Source: Coraliomargarita sp965656715 (GTDB lineage: Bacteria; Verrucomicrobiota; Verrucomicrobiia; Opitutales; Coraliomargaritaceae). From it: 64,000 nucleotides of DNA. Each line of letters begins with the position of its first letter. The stretch's first letter is position 1. The stretch spans positions 68,288 to 132,287 of the forward strand of contig CBFHLR010000003.1 in assembly GCA_965656715.1 (NCBI GenBank), in the 5' to 3' direction. The translations under genes were made by a program, and so were the position numbers. The notes under the pieces were generated by a model. It did not search any database. It had not been told where the DNA came from and was given only the letters and a program-made list of their open reading frames with translations. Of this stretch, positions 1 to 8,257 are shown piece by piece.

Positions 1-2
1 TG

Positions 3-95
3 CAGCGGGGCGAATTGAAGCCGACCATTGCGATCATGACGGATCAGGAACTCTACCGACCAATTACACAGTCCGCAGTGCCCATCATAAAATAG
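3..95 (+). CDS. C-terminal fragment of an unidentified protein (cut by window edge)
   Basis: The frame that is open at the left edge reads 30 residues ending in SAVPIIK and a TAG stop. The composition (TIAIMTDQELYRPIT) looks like real protein rather than spacer, and the spacer-type repeat DNA starts only after it. The gene body lies outside the window, so no function can be given. It could instead be a chance open frame. Confidence 0.4.
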   Translation, partial: QRGELKPTIAIMTDQELYRPITQSAVPIIK

Positions 96-213
96 GATAT
101 GCCGATGCTCGCTCACTCCGTTCCATCATACTGCAAAGCCCCGATTTGTCCAGTTGGGCTAGGTTAAAGTCTCAGTTCTTGGGGATCTCGTGATTTTGAA
201 CTTGAGGTATATC

Positions 214-297
214 GTAGGGCCTTTGCTGGCAAAGTGCCGCCTCATGGACGACCGCCTTGAGCCAGTGCCTGCGGCATCGTGCAATCACGAGCCCTAC
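214..297. repeat. GTAGGGC...GCCCTAC palindromic spacer element, copy 1
   Basis: The element begins GTAGGGCctttgctggcaaag and ends cacGAGCCCTAC, with complementary 7-base ends. The same opening and closing words recur at 52550-52624 (75 bp), and a related GTAGGG/CCCTAC element lies at 7547-7612. The rest of 96-364 holds nothing else I recognise apart from the promoter region of the next gene. Confidence 0.6.
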
Positions 298-364
298 ATT
301 GCTTGTCTGTCGTTTAGATAAATGACTCGCCAAGCTGCGTTGAGGTCTGCTTTTTTGTCATCAG

Positions 365-1297
365 ATGGCTGACTCTTGGGAAATCCTCAAATTACTCGCG
401 GACTCAACACGTGTTCGTATCCTCTCACTTCTGGCAAAGGAGGAGCTTTCGGTGGCCGAGCTGCAGGAGGTCTTGGACATGGGCCAGTCGCGGATTTCAT
501 CGCATTTGAGCCTGCTCCGTCAGGGAGAACTCGTGCATGATCGCCGCGAGGGGAAGAAGACCTTTTACGGGCTGAATGGAGCTGCGGATTCCAACGGCGC
601 GGCGCTTTTGTCCGCTGCTTGTCGTGCAGTAGAGTCGACTGATCAAATCGCGGAGGACACCGCCAATCTCAAACGTATTTTGGAGAAGCGTAAGCGTAAG
701 GCAGAAGAGTATTTCAACTCGGTTGCAGGACGCCTTGGGAAAAACTACTGCCCCGGGCGTAGCTGGGAGGCGATAGGCCACTTCTTACTGCACCTGACGC
801 CAAAAATTACCATTGCCGACCTCGGTGCTGGTGAGGGCCTCATGTCGCAGATGCTGGCGCGTCGTGCTGAGAAAATTATCTGCGTCGATAATTCACCCAA
901 GATGGTCGAGTTCGGTAGTGAGCTGGCGAAGAGGAACGGCTTTACCAATTTGAGTTACAAGCTCGGGGATATCGAAGACGTTCCGCTCAAGGATGCTTCG
1001 GTTGACTTGGCATTGCTCAGTCAGGCCTTGCACCATGCGCCACACCCGGAGCAGGCGGTGACGGAAGCCTTCCGAATCCTAAAGCCCGGCGGACAGTTGA
1101 TCATTCTGGATCTGTTAGAGCACCAGTTCGAAAAGGCACACGACCTGTATGCCGATGTCTGGCTCGGGTTCTCCGAGAACAAACTCTATCAACTTTTAAA
1201 GCAGGCAGGCTTCCGGAAGATCGAAGTCAACGTCGTCGCCAAAGAAGAGGTGGAACCGTTCTTTGAGACGGTGCTGGCCTCAGGACAGAAGTCCTGA
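365..1297 (+). CDS. ArsR-type winged-helix regulator fused to SAM-dependent methyltransferase
   Basis: Residues 1-75 form an ArsR-family winged helix (LADSTRVRILSLL, then the recognition helix QSRISSHLSLLRQ). Residues 110-310 form a class I methyltransferase: motif I is ADLGAGEG at 151-158, followed by the acidic end of strand 2 (CVDNSP) and the post-motif LKPGGQLIILD. This two-domain architecture is known in bacteria and is usually taken to be a regulator that senses or uses S-adenosylmethionine, but the substrate is unknown. The regulator lacks the CxC metal site of classical ArsR proteins. It is a single gene ahead of an opposing gene, with palindromic repeat DNA just after its stop. The ATG at 365 has no strong ribosome binding site. 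Confidence 0.85.
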   Translation: MADSWEILKLLADSTRVRILSLLAKEELSVAELQEVLDMGQSRISSHLSLLRQGELVHDRREGKKTFYGLNGAADSNGAALLSAACRAVESTDQIAEDTANLKRILEKRKRKAEEYFNSVAGRLGKNYCPGRSWEAIGHFLLHLTPKITIADLGAGEGLMSQMLARRAEKIICVDNSPKMVEFGSELAKRNGFTNLSYKLGDIEDVPLKDASVDLALLSQALHHAPHPEQAVTEAFRILKPGGQLIILDLLEHQFEKAHDLYADVWLGFSENKLYQLLKQAGFRKIEVNVVAKEEVEPFFETVLASGQKS

Positions 1298-1299
1298 GG

Positions 1300-1430
1300 G
1301 AACGTCGAACGTTGAACATCGAAAGTCCAATGGTGAAAGAACGCCTTTGCGGCGAGTTGGAGGGAATCAAAGCTAATCCGATGAAAAGCACTTCGAAGTT
1401 CAGCGTTCGATGTTGGACGTTCGACGTTCC
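1300..1430. repeat. GAACGTCGAACGTTGAAC inverted repeat element, copy 1
   Basis: Left arm 1300-1330 is a run of degenerate words (gaacgtcgaacgttgaac), and right arm 1402-1430 is their reverse complement (gttggacgttcgacgttcc). Together they can form a long imperfect hairpin over about 70 bases of loop. It sits between two converging genes and begins 3 bases after the upstream stop codon. A second copy is at 19603-19706. Confidence 0.7.
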
Positions 1431-1440
1431 GATCCGTCGA

Positions 1441-2643
1441 CTAGCTTTCAGCTAGCGGCAGATCAATCACATGCCATGGCAAGCCGCGTTGGTTGAGTTC
1501 TTCCATGAATGGATCCGGATCGCGTTGCTCCATATTCCAGACGCCGGGCTCTTTCCAGAGGTCGCGCAGAATCATTTGGGCGCCGATCATTGCTGGCACG
1601 CCAGTGGTGTAGCTGATTGCTTGGCTGGTGACTTCCTTGTAGCACTCTTGGTGGTCACAGCTGTTGTAGATAAAAATGCGCTTCTTCTTGCCGTCCTTGG
1701 TGCCGACGATGTCGCAGCCGATACAAGTCTTGCCCTTGGTGCGCGGGCCGAGGCTCGCAGGATCGGGAAGCACAGCCTTGAGGAATTCGATGGGTTGGAC
1801 TTGCTGGCCTTTGAAGTCGATTGGCTCGATGGAGGTCATGCCGACATTTTCGAGCACGCGCAGGTGCGTCAGATACTTTTCGGAAAAGGTCATCCAAAAA
1901 CGGATACGCTTGAGGCCCTTGATATTTTGGCAGAGCGATTCCATTTCCTCGTGATAGAGGAGGTAGGCGTCTTGTTCGCCTACGACCGGGAAGTCGTAGA
2001 CTTGGTGCACACTCATTGGGGCGACTTCTTTCCATTCGCCTTCTTCCCAGTAGCGTCCGTTTTGAGTGATCTCACGGATGTTGATTTCCGGGTTGAAGTT
2101 GGTGGCAAAGTGGTGGCCGTGGTCACCGGCGTTGGCATCGAGAATATCGATGGTTTCGATTTCGTCGAACAGGTGCTTTTGTGCGTAGGCACAGAAGACG
2201 TTGGTCACGCCGGGGTCGAAGCCGGAGCCAAGTAGGGCGGTGAGGCCTGCTTCCTTGAAGCGGTCTTGGTAGGCCCATTGCCATTTGTATTCGAACTTCG
2301 CTTCGTTGGGTGGCTCGTAGTTGGCGGTGTCGAGGTAGTGCACGCCCGCTGCGAGGCAGGCATCCATGAGTGGCAAATCCTGATAGGGCAGGGCCACGTT
2401 GATCACGAGCTCCGGCGCTTCAGTTTGGAGAAAGGCGGTCGTCGCTTCGACATCGTCCGCATCCAGTGCCGCGGTGCCAATCGTGCGACCAGTCTTTTCG
2501 GCCACGTCGGCTGCGATGGCATCGCACTTGGAAACCGTGCGCGAGGCCAATACGATGTCGTCAAAAATCTCCGGTAGTTGGGCGCATTTGTGGGCAACCA
2601 CATTACCAACTCCACCTGCTCCAATAATGATCACTTTTGCCAT
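1441..2643 (-). CDS. Saccharopine dehydrogenase-family protein, probable carboxynorspermidine dehydrogenase
   Basis: The 400-residue protein begins MAKVIIIGAGGVGN, an NAD(P)-binding Rossmann start with GAGGVG at residues 8-13. It then follows the saccharopine dehydrogenase family plan, with GSGFDPGVTNVFCAYA and later IGCDIVGTKDGK. The length and these motifs fit carboxynorspermidine dehydrogenase, which joins aspartate semialdehyde to a diamine in an alternative (nor)spermidine route. The partner decarboxylase NspC is not in the window, so the substrate is inferred. A 12-residue upstream extension in the same frame is low-complexity, so the ATG at 2643 is preferred. It stands alone between converging and diverging neighbours. 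Confidence 0.8.
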   Translation of the reverse strand: MAKVIIIGAGGVGNVVAHKCAQLPEIFDDIVLASRTVSKCDAIAADVAEKTGRTIGTAALDADDVEATTAFLQTEAPELVINVALPYQDLPLMDACLAAGVHYLDTANYEPPNEAKFEYKWQWAYQDRFKEAGLTALLGSGFDPGVTNVFCAYAQKHLFDEIETIDILDANAGDHGHHFATNFNPEINIREITQNGRYWEEGEWKEVAPMSVHQVYDFPVVGEQDAYLLYHEEMESLCQNIKGLKRIRFWMTFSEKYLTHLRVLENVGMTSIEPIDFKGQQVQPIEFLKAVLPDPASLGPRTKGKTCIGCDIVGTKDGKKKRIFIYNSCDHQECYKEVTSQAISYTTGVPAMIGAQMILRDLWKEPGVWNMEQRDPDPFMEELNQRGLPWHVIDLPLAES

Positions 2644-2692
2644 GCGCTCACTTAATGCGCAGCGGGATTCTGGCATCAAGTTTAATTTCGTC

Positions 2693-2716
2693 GTAGCACA
2701 GGCATCTTGCCTGTGT
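2693..2716. repeat. REP-like palindrome GTAGCACAGGC...GCCTGTGT
   Basis: A short palindrome, cacaggc-atctt-gcctgtg, preceded by GTAG. The same word appears at 6758-6781, 15052-15075, 21951-21975 and, as variants, at 21986-22010, 59025-59049 and 59301-59324. It lies in the divergent spacer between the dehydrogenase gene and sufT. Confidence 0.8.
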
Positions 2717-2796
2717 CTCAGGTTTCAAGTGTCAGCTTTCAGCCTTTCCTTTAGGCCCAACTTGACAGTGCCTGCGAATTCACAAACTCTGCGCGC

Positions 2797-3363
2797 ATGA
2801 GTTTAAACGAAGAACTGACCCTCGCTCGTGAAACCAAGGCGACCATCATTCCTCAGGGCGATGAGGTGGTGCTTGAAGCGGGCACACGTGCTATTATTTC
2901 CCAGGCCCTTGGTGGCACCGTCACCATTCGCACCGATTCCGGTTTGTATCGCGTCGCCAGTAAGGACTGGGATGCGCTGGGTGCTGCCGCTGAAGCGGAG
3001 TTGAAAGCCGCTGCGGAAGCCGCACAGCAGGAGCAGGGCGACGAGCCGTTCAGCGAAGAGCAAGTCTGGGAGGCAATGAAGGGCTGTTATGATCCGGAGA
3101 TTCCGGTTAACATTGTCGATCTTGGCCTGATCTACGACCTCAGTATCGCGGAGCCGGATGCCGATGGAAAGCACGCGATCATGGTGAAGATGACGCTCAC
3201 TGCGCAGGGCTGCGGAATGGGCCCGGTCATTGCCGACGATGCAAAGCAACGTATCGAGGCGCTTTCAGGTGTCTCCGGCGCGCAAGTCGACATTGTTTGG
3301 GATCCACCGTGGACGCCGCACATGATTTCCGAGGCCGGCAAACAGAAGCTCGGCTTGGAGTAA
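2797..3363 (+). CDS. sufT: SufT-like Fe-S cluster assembly factor (MIP18/DUF59 domain)
   Basis: The N-terminal 60 residues form a small domain (VVLEAGTRAIISQALGGTVT) seen in the SUF-system SufT family. The C-terminal part from about residue 85 is a MIP18/DUF59 domain with DPEIPVNIVDLGLIYD at 99-114 and the conserved cysteine in QGCGMGP (C139). Proteins of this type help maturation of Fe-S proteins. No other suf genes are near, so it works in trans if the assignment is right. Length (188 residues) fits the family. A strong terminator follows its stop. Confidence 0.88.
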   Translation: MSLNEELTLARETKATIIPQGDEVVLEAGTRAIISQALGGTVTIRTDSGLYRVASKDWDALGAAAEAELKAAAEAAQQEQGDEPFSEEQVWEAMKGCYDPEIPVNIVDLGLIYDLSIAEPDADGKHAIMVKMTLTAQGCGMGPVIADDAKQRIEALSGVSGAQVDIVWDPPWTPHMISEAGKQKLGLE

Positions 3364-3374
3364 GCAAGACTTTC

Positions 3375-3403
3375 GAAGGCGCGACGAGTTCGCGCCTTCT
3401 TTG
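3375..3403 (+). terminator. Rho-independent terminator after sufT
   Basis: A perfect 10-bp stem (gaaggcgcga / tcgcgccttc) with a 5-base loop, then TTT. It starts 12 bases after the sufT stop. The following bases up to 3645 hold the promoter region of the heat-shock gene pair; no CIRCE operator is visible. Confidence 0.75.
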
Positions 3404-3645
3404 CGCCCACCAGTTGGTCGGTTGTATCCTTTGCGGGCAACTTTCATATGGCTTGATTATTTGTGGGACGAAATGGCTCTGTCGGGCGGGGCTGTCTCTG
3501 TTTGGAGCACGAGGTGTGTCAATTTGGCGCGTTTCGTGTTTTGAGGTGATTTTGTAAGCTGTTGACTATCAGTGTGAATGTTTCGTTTGGGAAGTTGGCA
3601 TTCGGCATGCAACTATAGAGGCGAACTTAAACCAAAGGAAACACA

Positions 3646-4077
3646 ATGAAACTTATCCGCTATGAATACCCGTCCACTCGCCATGCCAACGCGTTTGATC
3701 GTCTCTTTGATCTGGGAGCGCCTGCTTTCGGCCGCTTCGGATCCTTGTTCGACGAACTATTCAGCTCTGAGGATGGCTTCCATCAACCAGCTGCCGATCT
3801 CTATGAAGATGAGCACAACTACTACGCACGACTCGAACTGCCGGGCGTAAAGAAGAAGCACATCGATCTGGAGCTCGAGAACTCCGTGCTGACGGTTAGC
3901 AGCGCCGAATCCAAGAAGGAGAAAGACGCTGAAGCCAGTTACAGTTTCCAGCGTTCGATCTCCGTGCCTGATGGCGTCGCGCTCGAGAAAGTCAGCGCCA
4001 GCTACGAAGACGGTATTCTCACGGTTACCATGCCGAAAGAGGAAGCCCGCAAGCCACGTCAGATCTCGGTAAACTAA
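3646..4077 (+). CDS. Hsp20 small heat-shock chaperone (first of pair)
   Basis: A 143-residue alpha-crystallin protein. The domain runs from about residue 48 to the end, with LELPGVKKKHIDLELEN, the GVALEKVSASYEDGILTVTMPK core strand and a short basic tail carrying a possible IxV-type contact (QISV). Small heat-shock proteins form oligomers and hold unfolded proteins in the cytoplasm. The start has an AAGGA ribosome binding site 9 bases upstream. A second Hsp20 gene follows after 37 bases, so the two are likely one transcript. The frame ends cleanly at TAA. Confidence 0.93.
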   Translation: MKLIRYEYPSTRHANAFDRLFDLGAPAFGRFGSLFDELFSSEDGFHQPAADLYEDEHNYYARLELPGVKKKHIDLELENSVLTVSSAESKKEKDAEASYSFQRSISVPDGVALEKVSASYEDGILTVTMPKEEARKPRQISVN

Positions 4078-4114
4078 ATCAATTTAATCAAAATCAGAAA
4101 GGAAATCAGATACA

Positions 4115-4504
4115 ATGAGCACCACAGAAATCGAAACTTGCAAGAGCAACACTTCAGCATGCAGCACTGCGAAGCGCGCCAACTGGCGCCGTCCACGCTA
4201 CGATGTCGCGGAAAATGACGAGGGCTTCAATGTTCGTGTCAGTCTGCCGGGCGTTAAGCGCGACGGAGTCGATATCTCTTACGAGGATGATACGCTGCGC
4301 ATTACCGGCACCCGCGCCAAACTCGCAGCTGAGGGCTGGCGCCCGCTCCACCGTGAGCTGCCGGACAGCGACTACCGCCTGCATCTGCGTCTGAATGTGG
4401 ACGTCGATGCGGCGAAAATTGCTGCCCAGATTGAAGACGGCATTCTTGAGCTCAGCCTGCCAAAGGCCGAAGCGGTCAAGCCGCGCAAGATCAAGGTCAG
4501 TTAG
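4115..4504 (+). CDS. Hsp20 small heat-shock chaperone (second of pair)
   Basis: A 129-residue alpha-crystallin protein, clearly diverged from its neighbour. The domain covers residues 28-129 with VRVSLPGVKRDGVDISYEDD, AAKIAAQIEDGILELSLPK and the tail PRKIKVS. An AAAGGAAAT ribosome binding site lies just upstream. Tandem, diverged Hsp20 genes often form mixed oligomers (family knowledge, not shown here). A palindromic repeat begins 6 bases after its stop. Confidence 0.93.
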   Translation: MSTTEIETCKSNTSACSTAKRANWRRPRYDVAENDEGFNVRVSLPGVKRDGVDISYEDDTLRITGTRAKLAAEGWRPLHRELPDSDYRLHLRLNVDVDAAKIAAQIEDGILELSLPKAEAVKPRKIKVS

Positions 4505-4510
4505 TTGGAG

Positions 4511-4596
4511 GTAGCGCAGGTGCGTCTCGCACCGCATGAAGGCCGGAATTGTATGCTTTTCCAGCGTGGTGCGCACCGAGGACGGTGCTGCGCTAC
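4511..4596. repeat. Long GTAGCGCAGG...CTGCGCTAC palindrome
   Basis: GTAGCGCAGgtgcg at the left is answered by CTGCGCTAC at the right, with inner complementary words (gtgcgtctcgcac, ggtgcgcacc). This is a longer, nested form of the GTAGC-type spacer palindrome seen at 2693 and elsewhere. It follows the Hsp20 pair directly and may act as its transcript end. Confidence 0.65.
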
Positions 4597-4626
4597 CCAA
4601 ACACAATTTGAAATAATGAAAGACAC

Positions 4627-4868
4627 TTTGTGAGTTAGTTAAGTTAGTAGGTTAGTTAGGGTTGAAGGTCGGTGCCTGGGGAGGTGCCGGCCTTCTTTCG
4701 TTCGGGGTGGGAAATGGTCTGAGCGTATGGCCTTTTCGTTGTGCTCAATTTTGCTCGGTGTTTCCGAGTTTCCTGCTCTCGTTGTCCAAATCGAAATCCT
4801 CATCGCAATCGATTCTATATCGCACAAGCACCAAGAGGCGATTTCGAATACGATTTCGATTTGGATTA
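4627..4868. repeat. Spacer repeats: GTTAGT words, hairpin, CCAAATCGAAATC inverted repeat
   Basis: The 587-base spacer between the Hsp20 genes and rpsB has no gene. It holds a tract of GTTAGTTAG-like words (about 4629-4660), a GC-rich hairpin at 4668-4699 ending in TTT that may be a terminator, and an inverted repeat with 13-base perfect arms, CCAAATCGAAATC at 4786-4798 and its complement at 4852-4864, filled with further AATCG words. Confidence 0.6.
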
Positions 4869-4987
4869 GCGGTCTAGAGATAGTCCGATTTACCTCCGAG
4901 TTGTTTATTTTGAGCGATTTACGCTTGCCTTGGTTCGGGCGGCTGGTATCCATCTCCGCTTTCCTACTCAACAGGGTGGGAGGAAAC

Positions 4988-5091
4988 GAAGCATTTCGCT
5001 TCATTCTCTGAACGATAACTCGTTCAAAATCATAAACTAAAAGAAAACATCATTTCTCCCGGAAGCACGTCTTCAGGGCTTTGAAAATAAC
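4988..5091 (+). promoter_or_regulatory. Leader region of rpsB with two small hairpins
   Basis: Two short stem-loops precede rpsB: gaagc/gcttc at 4988-5002 and gaacg/cgttc at 5010-5025, followed by an A-rich stretch. Ribosomal S2 messages in several bacteria carry regulatory leaders bound by S2 itself. Whether this leader acts that way is a guess; no known motif was matched. Confidence 0.25.
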
Positions 5092-5913
<822 letters not shown>

Positions 5914-5958
5914 CCTCAAGGTCGTCCAGATTTAACACTACTCAATTATAAAGTAAAA

Positions 5959-6552
5959 ATGAGCGTTCAAATTACCGCAAAACAAGTTGGCGAACTGCGC
6001 GAAAGCACAGGTGCTGGCCTCATGGATTGTAAGAAAGCATTGGTCGAATCCGAAGGCGATTTCGATCAGGCTGTAGAGCTTCTTCGCAAGCGTGGCGTAG
6101 CCAAGGCTGCTAAGAAGGCTGGCCGCGAGGCTTCCGAAGGTCTCATCGACACCTACATCCACCTCGGTGGTAAGGTCGGTGTGCTTTGCGAAATCAACTG
6201 TGAGTCTGACTTCGTTGCGAAGACTGACGACTTCAAGCAATTCGTGAAGGACATCTCCATGCACATTGCTGCTGCGAGCCCAGTTTGCGTATCCCGTGAA
6301 GAAATCGACCCAGCTCTTCTTGAAGCAGAGCGCAAGGTTGCTGAAGGCCAAGCCGAAGGCAAGCCAGCTGCAGCTGTTGAGAAGATCGTTGAAGGCAAGC
6401 TGAACAAATACCTCAGCGAGAACTGCCTCCTCGAGCAAGCATACGTCAAGAACCCGGATCAAACCATCCAAGAAGTCCTCACTGAGAAGATCTCTAAGAT
6501 GGGTGAGAACATGAAGATCCGTCGTTTCGCACGCTTCCAAGTCGGCGCGTAA
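5959..6552 (+). CDS. tsf: Translation elongation factor Ts
   Basis: EF-Ts recycles EF-Tu from its GDP form. The 197-residue protein has the N-terminal UBA-like region (VGELRESTGAGLMDCKKALVE) and the core signatures GRVGVLCEIN-like GKVGVLCEINCESDFVAK and the dimer region ending KIRRFARFQVGA. It is the short form (about 200 residues, as in Thermus) rather than the roughly 280-residue form of E. coli. It lies in an operon with rpsB and is closed by a strong terminator. Confidence 0.98.
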   Translation: MSVQITAKQVGELRESTGAGLMDCKKALVESEGDFDQAVELLRKRGVAKAAKKAGREASEGLIDTYIHLGGKVGVLCEINCESDFVAKTDDFKQFVKDISMHIAAASPVCVSREEIDPALLEAERKVAEGQAEGKPAAAVEKIVEGKLNKYLSENCLLEQAYVKNPDQTIQEVLTEKISKMGENMKIRRFARFQVGA

Positions 6553-6578
6553 CCCGCCCGATTGTTTACTGCTTTGTC

Positions 6579-6613
6579 AAAGCCCTTCGCCTTTACCGGC
6601 GAGGGGCTTTTTT
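6579..6613 (+). terminator. Terminator of the rpsB-tsf operon
   Basis: Stem aaagccc/gggcttt with an inner gcc/ggc pair, then a run of six Ts. It lies 27 bases after the tsf stop. Confidence 0.85.
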
Positions 6614-6623
6614 GTGCGACCAT

Positions 6624-6654
6624 CCAAATCGCAATCGTGATCGAAATCCAAATC
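6624..6654. repeat. AATCG word repeat
   Basis: A short tract of the degenerate word (C)AAATCG/CAATCG, of the same kind as at 4786-4864 and 8105-8152. A partial complement (cgatgacgattgcg) follows at about 6671. Confidence 0.55.
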
Positions 6655-6689
6655 GTCTGCTGTCGAGTTCGATGACGATTGCGTGGGTC

Positions 6690-6781
6690 GTAGCACAGGT
6701 GCCTGGCCGCCATAGCTAAGCGACGGCGGGTCTCGCCAGTGTGCTTGAAATCTGAATACACAGGCAAGATGCCTGTGCTAC
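6690..6781. repeat. Compound REP-like palindrome GTAGCACAGG...CCTGTGCTAC
   Basis: GTAGCACAGG at 6690 is matched by CCTGTGCTAC ending at 6781, and the right half is itself the palindrome cacaggc-aagat-gcctgtg. The element reaches the stop codon of the menH-like gene (6778), so the last bases of that gene and the repeat overlap. Confidence 0.7.
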
Positions 6782-7533
6782 TCAGGGCGAAGCGACAGAA
6801 CGAACTGATTAATGCTCTCTGCTGTTGCTTCGGCTTGCTCGAGGTGTGGCATGTGACCTGCGCCGTCTATGATGGCGTGCCTCATTTGCTCCTTGGAAAT
6901 GCGCTCGGCGATGCGGGTGTATTTGATGTCTTCGACTCCTGTAATGAGCAGCGTGGGTATCGTGAGCTTAGAAAGTTCGGGCCAAAGGTTCGGGCAGCTG
7001 CCTTGGCCGAATTCACGTAGACTGCGAGCGAGTCCGGCTTCGGTGTGTTTGGCTCGGCTGGCCTGCATCGCTGCACGCCATTCGGGGCGAATGCCTTGCT
7101 GACTACGTATCATCGGCGTGCTTTGCCAGAACTCAAGAAAGGCTTGTGCGCCTTCGCTTTCGATGCGTGTTGCGAGTTTTTCGTCCGATTCGCGTCGCTC
7201 GGCACGCTCGTCGCTGGACTCAATGCCGGGGTTGGTGCTGATGAGAATCAGAGCGTCCCAGAATTCTGGATACGCGCAGGCATGTTGGAGCGCTGCGCGT
7301 GCGCCCATGGAATAGCCGAGAAGAATCGAGGGCTGAAGGCTGAGATTTGAAGCCTGAGTATGAATAAAGCCGACGGTTTCCTCAGGCGTGCAATCGAGTT
7401 CACCGGAGTTGCCGTGCCCGGGTAGGTCGGGGCAATGCCAGGCGCCAAGGGTATGACAAAACGGCGAGAACTCTTTGAAGTCCTCGCCGCTGCCGGTAAA
7501 TCCGTGTAAGGCTAGTATGGATGGCTTTGGCAT
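6778..7533 (-). CDS. menH: Alpha/beta hydrolase, MenH-like (SHCHC synthase)
   Basis: A 251-residue alpha/beta hydrolase. The start ILALHGFTGSGEDF gives the oxyanion HGFTG turn, the nucleophile elbow is GYSMGA (S75), an acidic residue follows in ITGVEDIKY and the histidine is in GAGHMPH (H227). The LHGFTG and GYSMGAR pattern is that of MenH, which makes 2-succinyl-6-hydroxycyclohexadiene carboxylate in menaquinone synthesis. No other men gene is in the window, so a related esterase remains possible. The gene is monocistronic between repeats. Confidence 0.75.
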   Translation of the reverse strand: MPKPSILALHGFTGSGEDFKEFSPFCHTLGAWHCPDLPGHGNSGELDCTPEETVGFIHTQASNLSLQPSILLGYSMGARAALQHACAYPEFWDALILISTNPGIESSDERAERRESDEKLATRIESEGAQAFLEFWQSTPMIRSQQGIRPEWRAAMQASRAKHTEAGLARSLREFGQGSCPNLWPELSKLTIPTLLITGVEDIKYTRIAERISKEQMRHAIIDGAGHMPHLEQAEATAESINQFVLSLRPE

Positions 7534-7546
7534 TCGTAGCCTTTGG

Positions 7547-7612
7547 GTAGGGCGCGATATCCTTATCGCGCCGTATTTTATTGGGCGGTTCGTTAAACAT
7601 AACGAACCCTAC
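7547..7612. repeat. GTAGGG...CCCTAC palindromic element with two inner hairpins
   Basis: The ends GTAGGG and CCCTAC are complementary, and inside are two perfect hairpins, GGCGCGATA/TATCGCGCC type at the left and GGTTCGTT/AACGAACC at the right. It fills the short space between two co-directional genes and may end transcription or stabilise the message. Confidence 0.7.
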
Positions 7613-7614
7613 CT

Positions 7615-8085
7615 TTAGTCGACAACTTTAGCGGAAATGATTTTCTGCTCTTCGACTGGTCGATCGCCTGCGCCTTTCTTCACTTTCTCGAGTTTCTCAA
7701 CGACGTCCATGCCGTTGACGACTTCGCCGAAGATGGTGTGGCGCATGTGGAGCCATGGAGTTGGCACGGTTGTGATGAAGAACTGGCTGCCGTTGGTGCC
7801 TGGTCCTGCGTTGGCCATCGCGAGGATGCCTGGCTTGTCGAAGGCGACATCACGAGCGCACTCGTCTTCGAAATTCTTGCCCCAAATGGACTCGCCACCC
7901 ATACCGGTGCCAGTTGGATCGCCACCTTGGATCATGAATTCTTCGATGATACGATGGAAGATGATACCGTTGTAGTAGCCGTTCTTGATGTGAGTGGTGA
8001 AATTTTCGCAAGTCTTCGGTGCGATGTCTTCGAAGAGCTTGAATTCGATGTTACCTTGTGTGGTTTCGAGGATGACGTTGGCCAT
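7615..8085 (-). CDS. Cyclophilin-type peptidyl-prolyl cis-trans isomerase
   Basis: A 156-residue single-domain cytoplasmic cyclophilin without signal peptide. It shows IKNGYYNGIIFHRIIEEFMIQGGDPTG in pieces: the catalytic FHR, the QGGDPTGTG turn, and NGSQFFIT with TPWLHMRHTIFGEV. It speeds proline isomerisation during folding. The open frame extends 57 residues further upstream, but that part is translated AATCG repeat DNA, so the ATG at 8085 (MANVILETTQGN) is taken as the start. Family members almost always begin this way. Confidence 0.95.
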   Translation of the reverse strand: MANVILETTQGNIEFKLFEDIAPKTCENFTTHIKNGYYNGIIFHRIIEEFMIQGGDPTGTGMGGESIWGKNFEDECARDVAFDKPGILAMANAGPGTNGSQFFITTVPTPWLHMRHTIFGEVVNGMDVVEKLEKVKKGAGDRPVEEQKIISAKVVD

Positions 8086-8104
8086 GGTGTTGTAGGTTGG
8101 AGGT

Positions 8105-8152
8105 TGATTTTGAATCGTAATCGTTGTCGCAATCGAAATCGTAATCGCGACG
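8105..8152. repeat. AATCG/AATCGT word repeat
   Basis: About seven degenerate copies of (GA)AATCG(T) in the spacer between divergent ppi and aroK genes. If read through in frame it would encode a run of ITI/ATT residues, which is why the cyclophilin frame looks longer than it is. Confidence 0.65.
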
Positions 8153-8257
8153 CTTAAGTAAGTGATAGCTGCTATCGGCCTTGCGTAAAGTGCATTTCCC
8201 AAGCTCTTGAAATCGACTGAAGTTTTTTGTCGCAGCGAGCGAAGTCTCTCCTGCACA

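Noticed and set aside
1471..2235. A 254-codon open frame antisense to the saccharopine dehydrogenase-like gene
   Set aside because: The opposite strand carries a clear Rossmann enzyme through the whole stretch. The antisense product has no recognisable motif and reflects codon bias.
3404..3645. CIRCE operator or sigma-32 promoter for the Hsp20 pair
   Set aside because: No TTAGCACTC/GAGTGCTAA pair is present, and the candidate -35/-10 boxes (TTGGCA, TATAGA) have a spacing that does not clearly fit any sigma factor.
8086..8256. N-terminal extension or signal peptide on the cyclophilin
   Set aside because: The extra 57 codons are AATCG repeat DNA that translates as low-complexity Ile/Thr/Ala. 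The family start MANVILETTQGN lies downstream of it.
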